A stretch of 33,412 nt of DNA from Candidatus Omnitrophota bacterium. GTDB lineage: Bacteria; Omnitrophota; Gorgyraeia; M55B152. The translations under genes were made by a program, and so were the position numbers. The stretch lies in assembly GCA_018399975.1 (NCBI GenBank), contig JAGYNU010000006.1, positions 1 through 33,412 of the forward strand, given 5' to 3'. Below are positions 1 through 5,752 of this stretch, in pieces (position 1 is the stretch's first letter; every line of letters begins with the position of its first letter). The notes beneath the pieces were generated by a model. That model worked only from the letters and a program-made list of their open reading frames with translations, had not been told where the DNA came from and did not search any database.

Positions 1-31
1 TTACAAGCTACAGGTAACAGGTTGCAAGACA

Positions 32-59
32 TAGGACTTAGGACTTAGGACATAGGACA
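32..59. repeat. Short TAGGACN heptamer array (4 units)
   Basis: Four tandem heptamers TAGGACT, TAGGACT, TAGGACA, TAGGACA. They belong to the same satellite family as the long array at 204-410. They are preceded by degenerate ACAAGCT/ACAGGTA-like heptamers at 3-30. Confidence 0.9.
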
Positions 60-65
60 TGAGAA

Positions 66-177
66 TGACAAATTACAAATTACAATAGCCAAATAAAATC
101 AGAGACAAACAACAAATGACGAAATCAGAATGACGAATGACAAGCTACAAGCTACAAGCTACAAGCTACAGGCTACA
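66..177. repeat. Mixed heptamer tract (AATTACA-, AATGACR- and AGCTACA-type words)
   Basis: This stretch reads as successive 7-mers. TTACAAA words lie at 73-86 and AATGACG/AATGACA at 115-142. Five tandem AGCTACA-type units occupy 143-177, the last being GGCTACA. Several words share a trailing ACA or ACG. No coding potential is visible. It resembles the short heptanucleotide repeats known from some cyanobacterial genomes. Confidence 0.8.
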
Positions 178-203
178 AAAACAAATTTCTAATTCCTCTA
201 ACC

Positions 204-410
204 TAGGACTTAGGACCTAGGACTTAGGACCTAGGACGTAGGACATAGAACATAGGACGTAGGACATAGGACGTAGGACATAGGACATAGGACGTAGGAC
301 TTAGGACATAGGACGTAGGACTTAGGACATAGGACGTAGGACTTAGGACGTAGGACTTAGGACATAGGACGTAGGACTTAGGACATAGGACGTAGGACTT
401 AGGACATAGG
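204..410. repeat. Heptanucleotide satellite TAGGACN, 29 units
   Basis: Twenty-nine consecutive 7-bp units occupy 204-406, followed by a partial TAGG. There is no insertion or deletion, and the only change in the six-base core is at 249 (TAGAACA). Only the seventh base varies: T 8, C 2, G 9 and A 10 times. From about 288 onward the seventh base mostly cycles G-T-A, giving a 21-bp higher-order period. Confidence 0.97.
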
Positions 411-445
411 AATGACAAATTACAAATAAATTACAAATTACAATA
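411..445. repeat. AATTACA-type heptamer remnant
   Basis: Imperfect tandem TTACAAA/AATTACA words directly follow the TAGGACN array. The tract matches the words at 66-86, so the satellite is flanked on both sides by the same AT-rich heptamers. Confidence 0.75.
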
Positions 446-480
446 AACAACACAAACATTGGCGGATTCAATTCACACTT

Positions 481-513
481 ATCATTTAGCTTTGCTATCA
501 CTCGCTAAATGAT
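481..513. repeat. Hairpin in repeat copy 1
   Basis: A perfect 10-bp inverted repeat, ATCATTTAGC (481-490) and GCTAAATGAT (504-513), encloses a 13-nt loop. Confidence 0.85.
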
Positions 514-549
514 GTGCTTGCTCCCGCCACAAGGATTGGTGAATAGGCA

Positions 550-583
550 TTAGTTCATAGTATCCGCCACAAATATTGGCGGA
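550..583. repeat. 34-bp dispersed hairpin element, copy A
   Basis: The element begins TTAGTTCATAG and ends in the hairpin ATCCGCCA (562-569) / TGGCGGAT (577-584) with a 7-nt loop. It recurs at 663-696 and, with four substitutions, at 12957-12990. It looks like a small REP-like intergenic element. Confidence 0.85.
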
Positions 584-597
584 TTTAATTCGCACTT

Positions 598-630
598 ATC
601 ATTTAGCTTTGCTATCACTCGCTAAATGAT
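598..630. repeat. Hairpin in repeat copy 2
   Basis: The same ATCATTTAGC / GCTAAATGAT stem as in copy 1, here at 598-607 and 621-630. It can be extended by GCAC (592-595) pairing with GTGC (631-634) across a 2-nt bulge. Confidence 0.85.
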
Positions 631-662
631 GTGCTCCCGCCACAAACATTGGCGGACAGGCA

Positions 663-696
663 TTAGTTCATAGTATCCGCCACAAATATTGGCGGA
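663..696. repeat. 34-bp dispersed hairpin element, copy B
   Basis: Identical to the copy at 550-583. The stem is ATCCGCCA (675-682) with TGGCGGAT (690-697). A shorter variant hairpin, CCGCCA (637-642) with TGGCGG (650-655), lies just upstream. Confidence 0.85.
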
Positions 697-704
697 TTTA
701 ATTC

Positions 705-747
705 GACCATATGATTTACACTTCTTACAGTCGTGTAAATCATGGTC
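705..747 (+). promoter_or_regulatory. Long hairpin immediately upstream of the exbB ribosome binding site
   Basis: GACCAT (705-710) and GATTTACAC (713-721) pair with GTGTAAATC (733-741) and ATGGTC (742-747). This gives a 15-bp stem with one 2-nt bulge and an 11-nt loop. It ends 5 nt before the strong Shine-Dalgarno AAAGGAGGGGG (753-763). It replaces the ATCATTTAGC hairpin found at the equivalent place in the two upstream repeat copies. It could influence exbB translation or mRNA stability, or be only a repeat-derived element. Confidence 0.6.
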
Positions 748-767
748 TCATTAAAGGAGGGGGAGAG

Positions 768-1391
768 ATGTTAGAATTGTTAGAAAAAGGTGGGCCTATA
801 ATGGTTTTAATATTTATATGTTCAATAGTTGTTCTTACTATAATTATCGAGAGGTTGGTAGTTTTATATAAAGCTAAGATAGATACCGAAGGTTTTATAG
901 ATAAAGTAAAAAATATATTGCGTAAAGATGAAACAATGGAAGCATTACGGTTATGTGATAATACGCCTGGCCCAATTTCTCATATAGTTAAAGCCGGTAT
1001 ATTGAAGCATGACCGCCCACGGTCTGAAATTAGAGAAAGTATCGATGATGCTGCTGGGCATGAAATTCCTAAATTAGAGAAAAATACAAAAATATTAGCA
1101 ACTATTGCTCATATTACGCCTTTATTAGGTTTATTGGGAACTGTTACTGGAATGGTTGAAGCTTTTCAAATAGTAGAACAAAAGGCTACTCTTTTGAATC
1201 CGGTTAATCCCAGCGATTTAGCAGGAGGTATTTGGGAGGCATTATTAACTACTGTTGCAGGTTTAAGTGTTGCAATACCAGCGTTTATAGCTTATAACTA
1301 TTTGGTTAGCAGAATAGAAGGATTTGTATTGGATATGGAAGTGAGTTCTACACATCTTTTAGAAATTTTAACCAGCAGAAAAAAATATTAA
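768..1391 (+). CDS. exbB: MotA/TolQ/ExbB proton channel family protein
   Basis: Inner-membrane subunit of a proton-motive-force motor that works with an ExbD/TolR partner and energises a periplasm-spanning TonB- or TolA-type protein. The 207-residue product has a hydrophobic segment near residues 10-30. Two more lie at about 105-130 (TPLLGLLGTVTGMVEAF, the family signature) and 150-180 (TTVAGLSVAIPAF). I chose the ATG at 768 because it follows AAAGGAGGGGG with a normal spacer. An in-frame ATG at 711 lies inside the upstream hairpin and would add 19 unlikely residues. exbD follows after 16 bp. ExbB, TolQ and MotA-like roles cannot be separated from sequence alone, but the ExbD and TonB-like genes downstream favour ExbB. 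Confidence 0.9.
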   Translation: MLELLEKGGPIMVLIFICSIVVLTIIIERLVVLYKAKIDTEGFIDKVKNILRKDETMEALRLCDNTPGPISHIVKAGILKHDRPRSEIRESIDDAAGHEIPKLEKNTKILATIAHITPLLGLLGTVTGMVEAFQIVEQKATLLNPVNPSDLAGGIWEALLTTVAGLSVAIPAFIAYNYLVSRIEGFVLDMEVSSTHLLEILTSRKKY

Positions 1392-1407
1392 TTAAAGGGA
1401 ATATATA

Positions 1408-1818
1408 ATGAAGTTTCAACGACACATTGAAATAGAAAAAGGTAAATTAGATTTAACTCCTTTGGTTGATGTAGTTTTATTACTATTGATTTTTTTTATG
1501 TTAACTTCTTCTTTTATAAGTCAACCTTCTATACCTGTGAAGTTACCTAAAGCATTAACCGGTGAGTCTCTACAGAAACTGAGGTTTGAGATTTTTGTTA
1601 CAGAAGAAGATATAATCTATGTCGAGGGTAAACCAATTACAATCAAAGATTTAAAAATTGAGTTAAATAAAATAAAACAGGCAAAGGATATTAAAGGAAT
1701 ACTTATAAAATCTGATAGAAATGCTTCTTTGGGAAAAGTAGTTAGAATATGGGATTTATGTAGAGAGATTGGTATTTCACAGGTTGATTTAGCTACAAAT
1801 GTTTATTTAGAAAATTGA
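1408..1818 (+). CDS. exbD: Biopolymer transport protein ExbD/TolR family
   Basis: Single-pass inner-membrane partner of the ExbB-like channel that carries the proton-binding aspartate. The 136-residue protein has a short cytoplasmic N-terminus and the family motif LDLTPLVDVVLLLLIFFM at about residues 14-31. Asp21 is at the conserved protonatable position. A periplasmic domain follows, ending with the usual IKSDRNASLGKVVRIWD-type strand-helix region. A Shine-Dalgarno AAAGGGA (1394-1400) lies 7 nt before the start. The gene sits 16 bp after exbB and 19 bp before the TonB-like gene, so the three are almost certainly co-transcribed. Confidence 0.93.
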   Translation: MKFQRHIEIEKGKLDLTPLVDVVLLLLIFFMLTSSFISQPSIPVKLPKALTGESLQKLRFEIFVTEEDIIYVEGKPITIKDLKIELNKIKQAKDIKGILIKSDRNASLGKVVRIWDLCREIGISQVDLATNVYLEN

Positions 1819-1837
1819 TTACTAATATATTCTAATT

Positions 1838-2545
1838 ATGTTTTCTATAATGAAAATGAAAAAAATAGAAATTCCTATTCTGTGGAGTTTAATATTTTCT
1901 GTTTTTATACATATTATAGGTTTTTTTTTGTTTCAGATTGATATTGGATTAAGGGGAAATCCAATTAAAAGAAATTTAATCAGGGTAACTTTTATTGGTA
2001 GCATTCTACCTTCTTTTACATCCAGCCATTTAACTAATATTAAAACTGTAAATTCTATTCCAAAATATAACCCAATTAAGATTTCCGACAAAATATCTCC
2101 AGATGTTTTTAGTAATAAGAGAATACTTCAATTAAGTGAATGTCAAAAGATAAATGCGGATATAGCAGATAACGATGTAATTAATACTATTCAAGAGTTT
2201 AATGTTTCGTTAGCTGATAATACAAAAAAATCATTTACATTAGATAACATAAACGAGTTTTTTATAGGAGATAGTTTTGAAAATAGAAGATTGATTTATA
2301 AGCCAAATATTAGAGAACTTAACGATTTAACTTTACTATATTCCAATTTTGGTATTGTTATGTTGAGAATTGCAATTATTCCGAATGGTAAAGTTAGTAA
2401 AGTGGATATTATAAAAACAAGTGGGGATTCCTTTATCGATATAGCGTTAAAAAATTATTTTCGCAAATGTATTTTTGAACCTATATTTTCTGACCGTATT
2501 CAAATTAGAAATGTAAAATTTGATTTAGCTAAAGTTAGTAAATAA
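1838..2545 (+). CDS. tonB: TonB-like energy transducer
   Basis: Predicted periplasm-spanning transducer driven by the ExbB/ExbD pair. The 235-residue protein has one N-terminal membrane segment (about residues 13-32) containing SVFIH (Ser21 to His25). This matches the S-x-x-x-H motif of the TonB transmembrane helix that contacts ExbD. The C-terminal 70 residues (VMLRIAIIPNGKVSKVDIIKTSGD...) fit the TonB C-terminal fold (PF03544). The middle lacks an obvious proline-rich spacer and is Asn/Ile/Ser-rich instead. No clear Shine-Dalgarno is present. Met5 at 1850 is an alternative start. No TonB-dependent receptor is encoded here, so the outer-membrane client is unknown. Confidence 0.82.
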   Translation: MFSIMKMKKIEIPILWSLIFSVFIHIIGFFLFQIDIGLRGNPIKRNLIRVTFIGSILPSFTSSHLTNIKTVNSIPKYNPIKISDKISPDVFSNKRILQLSECQKINADIADNDVINTIQEFNVSLADNTKKSFTLDNINEFFIGDSFENRRLIYKPNIRELNDLTLLYSNFGIVMLRIAIIPNGKVSKVDIIKTSGDSFIDIALKNYFRKCIFEPIFSDRIQIRNVKFDLAKVSK

Positions 2546-2555
2546 TAAATAAAAA

Positions 2556-2801
2556 ATGATTAATTTAACACTTAGTGAAGCAATATTTTTATATTTGGGA
2601 GCTTTTATAGTATTTTTTTTGTTTATTTGGGCTATTTATGAAAACCGTATAGAAAACAAAAAATCTATTGAAGATAAGGAATATATATGGTATTGTAATA
2701 TCTGTGGCTTTACTTATATAGATACTCTTAATGTTAGTGTATCTAAGTGTCCGCGTTGCCATAGTTATATTGAAAGAAAAGAAAAAGATAAATTGAAATA
2801 G
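2556..2801 (+). CDS. Small membrane-anchored zinc-ribbon protein, function unknown
   Basis: An 81-residue protein with one transmembrane helix (about residues 9-28). A short hydrophilic tail follows, carrying two CxxC knuckles (Cys47/Cys50 and Cys65/Cys68). These could form a rubredoxin/zinc-ribbon metal site near the membrane surface. It begins 10 bp after the TonB-like gene without a recognisable Shine-Dalgarno and is probably in the same operon. I do not recognise a named family. A role in assembling or sensing for the Exb complex is possible but unsupported. Confidence 0.75.
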   Translation: MINLTLSEAIFLYLGAFIVFFLFIWAIYENRIENKKSIEDKEYIWYCNICGFTYIDTLNVSVSKCPRCHSYIERKEKDKLK

Positions 2802-2862
2802 TTTTTTTAAAAGTTTTTTTGTTAGTATCTTGTGCTTTTTATAGCATAAACTGGAGGTGTCT

Positions 2863-3069
2863 ATGATAACACAAATTGGTATTGTCGCTGGTGAAATTTG
2901 GCATTTATTAGATAAACAAGAAACGGTTAAATTTTCTGAATTGGTAAGTATTGTTAAGAAACCTAAAGATATTATATTGATGAGCTTAGGGTGGTTGGCA
3001 CGTGAAGGGCATATTTTGTTAGAAGGTGACGAAGATTATAATATAAAATTACGTAATAAGACTGATTAA
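2863..3069 (+). CDS. Small winged-helix domain protein (DUF2582-like)
   Basis: A 68-residue protein that fits the stand-alone winged helix-turn-helix family PF10771 (DUF2582). It opens with IGIVAGEIWHLL, then VKFSELVSIVKKPKDIILMSLGWLAREGHI, which is the helix-turn-helix and wing pattern, and ends in a short charged tail. The ATG at 2863 is preferred over an in-frame GTG at 2857, because GGAGG (2853-2857) then has a 5-nt spacer. Such proteins are assumed to bind DNA, but no target is known. It is followed by the promoter region of the pilus operon, so a regulatory link is possible but unproven. Confidence 0.85.
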   Translation: MITQIGIVAGEIWHLLDKQETVKFSELVSIVKKPKDIILMSLGWLAREGHILLEGDEDYNIKLRNKTD

Positions 3070-3083
3070 TGTGTAAACTTTGC

Positions 3084-3112
3084 TTGACAAATTTCCCCTT
3101 TTGTGTTATATA
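3084..3112 (+). promoter_or_regulatory. Sigma70-type promoter for the pilus operon
   Basis: TTGACA (3084-3089) is separated by exactly 17 bp from TATATA (3107-3112). This is the best promoter match in the intergenic DNA of the window. It lies about 140 bp upstream of pilM, leaving a long 5' leader. A second TTGACG (3161-3166) and a TATAAT (3189-3194) further down are 22 bp apart, which is too far for a standard pair. Confidence 0.65.
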
Positions 3113-3254
3113 ACAGAAGTAAATACTTAGGGATAAGTTATAAAAGAATATATGTGTTGCTTGACGATTTGATAAAAAAGTGTTTGGGTATAATCGAATC
3201 CAAAAATAGTTCAGGTTATATTAAAAGTAAAAAAACTATTTTTAAAGGAAGAAA

Positions 3255-4847
3255 ATGAGCAAAAAATATACAGGCATATATATTGGAATCAACCGCATAG
3301 CAATAGCCCAAATTTCTTATTCATTTAAAAAAATATCTTTAGATAAAATAATCGAAAGCGATATAGTATCTCCTGATGAAAGTGATGCTAATATTCCTAT
3401 AGAGAGTTCAGTTAGTAGATTCGAAGAGGAAGATAAAAATTCAGATTATGCAACTGTTTTAAAAAAATTATTAGAGGAAAACAATTTCTATACCGAAAAT
3501 ATTATTTTAGTCCTTCCCAGCAGATATACAATGGTTAGATATTTTACCATTCCGAATCTTTCAAAACGTGAGATTGCATCAGCTATAAAATTCGAAGCTA
3601 AAAAATATATTCCTTTTAATCTTGATGAAGTTGAAACTGATTATTATGTCAATCGGTCTTCAGGTTTAAATAAAAAGGTAGGAATTTTATTTACAGCTGT
3701 CAAAAAAGAATTACTTGAAGAAAAATTATCTATTCTCCGTAAATGTGGGGTAAAACCCAAGAACATAAGGATTTCCTCTTTGAGTTTATTAAATACTGTT
3801 TATAGACAACAAAAAGGAGATAATATAGATAAGAATAGATCATATGGAATAATTGACGTAAATGAGCAAGTTGCCACGATTACCATTTTCAAAGAGGGTA
3901 TGCCATATTTAATACGTGATTTTTCTTTATCAGGTTCTGAGCTTAAAAGCCCAACTATTTCTGAAGAGGATTATGAGAATTTTTTGCACGAGTTGCATCT
4001 TTCTATGGAATATTATTATGGACAGCCTAATACTACAAATATTGATAAATTATTTTTATTTGATGATGGCACCTTGCGCGACAAAATAAGTAATTTGAAT
4101 TCAGAATTTAATATTCCAATCGTTCAGCCTGATATTAGCAATATTGCGAGAAAATTTTCCATTAGTAATGTTTCTTTTCAAGGAATGTTGACAGTTGCTA
4201 CAGTTGTTGACGAGTGCTTGAAGAGTAAAATAAATATATCAATATCTCCAGAAGGTGCAAAAGGTAAAGTTCCTAAGGGTAAGTTCGATTTTAAAAAAGT
4301 TTCTATAATACCTCGGATAATCTTGTTAGAAGTTGTGGGATTATTAATTGCAGGATTGATTATTTATATTGTTATGGATCGCACAATGTTAGTTCCTATG
4401 CAGAAAGAGATTGATAAAGTTATAAAACAAAGAGCTGTAGTTCTCGATGATTCGAGTGTTAATTTATCTAAAAATGCTTTAAACAAAATATTAGTTGAAG
4501 CAGTAGAAAAAGAAAAGCTTTTATCTTATATACTATATGATAGGGTTTATTTAACAGATAAGTTAAGTAGATTAGTGGCAGATTTGCCTAAACAAATATG
4601 GTTTAACGTCTTAGAATATCGAAGTAATTTTGGAGGGATAGATAAAGAAGAGTTGATTTTTTATATGCAAGGCTCAGTTTTTGTGGAATCAGGAGGAGAT
4701 GCTATGAGTATAATTACTGAGTTTATTAGAAATTTAAAAAATGACCCGATATTTATGGAAGGGTTTTCTGATATAGAGTTAGTTTCTGTTACTAAAGGTG
4801 CGATTAGAGAGTTTCCAATCTCTAATTTTCAAATAACGTGTCGTTAA
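3255..4847 (+). CDS. pilM: PilM-like pilus platform protein with a C-terminal PilN-like membrane domain
   Basis: Cytoplasmic actin-like ATPase of the type IV pilus inner-membrane platform, here extended by a membrane part. Residues 1 to about 335 show the PilM pattern: TGIYIGINRIAIAQI at the N-terminus, then LVLPSRYTMVRYFTIP, AIKFEAKKYIPF and YGIIDVNEQVATITIF. A single transmembrane segment follows (about 354-374), then a periplasmic region of about 155 residues. Stand-alone PilM is about 350 residues, and no separate pilN lies between this gene and pilO, so the tail probably supplies PilN. Just before the membrane segment, INISISPEG (about residues 329-337) recalls the INLLP motif with which PilN binds PilM. 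Good Shine-Dalgarno AAAGGAAG. Confidence 0.85.
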   Translation: MSKKYTGIYIGINRIAIAQISYSFKKISLDKIIESDIVSPDESDANIPIESSVSRFEEEDKNSDYATVLKKLLEENNFYTENIILVLPSRYTMVRYFTIPNLSKREIASAIKFEAKKYIPFNLDEVETDYYVNRSSGLNKKVGILFTAVKKELLEEKLSILRKCGVKPKNIRISSLSLLNTVYRQQKGDNIDKNRSYGIIDVNEQVATITIFKEGMPYLIRDFSLSGSELKSPTISEEDYENFLHELHLSMEYYYGQPNTTNIDKLFLFDDGTLRDKISNLNSEFNIPIVQPDISNIARKFSISNVSFQGMLTVATVVDECLKSKINISISPEGAKGKVPKGKFDFKKVSIIPRIILLEVVGLLIAGLIIYIVMDRTMLVPMQKEIDKVIKQRAVVLDDSSVNLSKNALNKILVEAVEKEKLLSYILYDRVYLTDKLSRLVADLPKQIWFNVLEYRSNFGGIDKEELIFYMQGSVFVESGGDAMSIITEFIRNLKNDPIFMEGFSDIELVSVTKGAIREFPISNFQITCR

Positions 4848-4875
4848 TTTTTAGATTGCAATTGTAATTTATATT

Positions 4876-5397
4876 ATGGAAATTAAACTTACAACAATTA
4901 CTTGTATATTGATATTTATTTTAGTGATTTTTTTGGGATATAATTATTTTTATGTTCCGCAGGTTGAACTTTTAGAAAAGAAAAAAAGTCAATTTTGGGA
5001 AGAAATAGAGAAAAATGAAATTGCATATGAAATTTATAGTTTAAAAAAGAAAATTGATAAATATACAGAGCATTTCCCTAAATCTAATGAAAGCTCGGAT
5101 TTTATTTCAAAAGTTACAGATAAGGTAAGAAAATCGAGGGTAGAATTATTATCTATTGCTCCTTTAAAATCTGAAAAATTAAGTCGGTATTATGTTATGC
5201 CAGTTGAATTAAAAATCAGGGATTCATATCATGCCCTGGGAGAATTTATTAGTTTATTGGAGAGTTCTACATATTATATGAGAATTAACCATCTTTCTAT
5301 GATGCCTTTATTAAAAGGGGAAGAAAATGTTAGCAGAGAAAATAATGTGATTAACAATATAGATTTAAAAATAAACACTTTTTGCATTCCTAAATAA
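4876..5397 (+). CDS. pilO: PilO-like type IV pilus inner-membrane platform protein
   Basis: Single-pass membrane protein of the alignment complex between the inner-membrane ATPases and the secretin. The 173 residues comprise an N-terminal membrane helix (about 7-25), a coiled coil (about 30-68, rich in Lys/Glu) and a ferredoxin-like periplasmic domain. That domain carries the typical YYVMPVELKIRDSYHALGEFISLLE stretch, which matches PilO (PF04350). It lies 28 bp after the PilM/PilN-like gene and only 2 bp before the PilP-like gene. No Shine-Dalgarno is evident. Confidence 0.83.
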   Translation: MEIKLTTITCILIFILVIFLGYNYFYVPQVELLEKKKSQFWEEIEKNEIAYEIYSLKKKIDKYTEHFPKSNESSDFISKVTDKVRKSRVELLSIAPLKSEKLSRYYVMPVELKIRDSYHALGEFISLLESSTYYMRINHLSMMPLLKGEENVSRENNVINNIDLKINTFCIPK

Positions 5398-5399
5398 TA

Positions 5400-5738
5400 A
5401 TGAGAAAATATTTTAATATTATAGTTTTATTTATAATTTGTTTTTTATTTTTAAATAAAAATATTGCTGCTTATCAGAAAGCACATTATTATGGTGGGCA
5501 ATATAGGGATCCTTTTAAATCGTTGATTCCAAAATCTCCTAAAGTAGATCGTGGAGAGTTGAATTTAAAAGTTGAAGGTATTGTTTGGAATACAGATAAA
5601 CCCTCTGCTATTATAGATGGTGAGGTTTATCATATAGGAGATTTGGTATCTGGCGCGAAAATAGAAGGTATTTCTAAAGATGGTATTTTAGTTTTTTTTA
5701 ATGGTCAAAATTTTTTAGTTAATATGGGGGGGGAATAA
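5400..5738 (+). CDS. pilP: PilP/GspC-like periplasmic protein
   Basis: Short exported protein linking the PilM/N/O platform to the secretin. The 112 residues begin with a hydrophobic signal or anchor (about 5-24). Next comes the RDPFKSLIP segment, similar to the R/DPF motif of PilP, and a beta-rich HR-type domain (LNLKVEGIVWNTDKPSAIIDGEVYHIGD). PilP is usually a longer lipoprotein. No lipobox cysteine is visible here, so a simple signal peptide or uncleaved anchor is likely. Start and stop of neighbours are nearly contiguous on the pilO side, indicating translational coupling. Confidence 0.75.
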   Translation: MRKYFNIIVLFIICFLFLNKNIAAYQKAHYYGGQYRDPFKSLIPKSPKVDRGELNLKVEGIVWNTDKPSAIIDGEVYHIGDLVSGAKIEGISKDGILVFFNGQNFLVNMGGE

Positions 5739-5752
5739 GTAAGGGGGAATTA

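Larger units (their letters stand above)
458..704. repeat. Tandem duplication of about 115 bp with a third partial copy
   Basis: Copy 1 (458-574, 117 bp) and copy 2 (575-687, 113 bp) are nearly identical. They differ by a 4-bp TTGC insertion near 518 and by a diverged patch around 531-546. A third copy begins at 688 and matches through about 704, where the sequence changes into a different hairpin. Each full copy contains a 10-bp-stem hairpin and a GC-rich CCGCCA/TGGCGG hairpin. No gene is present here. Confidence 0.9.

Noticed and set aside
204-410. CRISPR array
   Set aside because: Units are contiguous 7-mers without spacers and no cas genes are present.
224-418. Minus-strand reading frame with a seven-residue repeat
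   Set aside because: It is the translation of the TAGGACN satellite (7 nt times 3 frames gives a seven-residue period). It has no start context and no sequence complexity beyond the DNA repeat.
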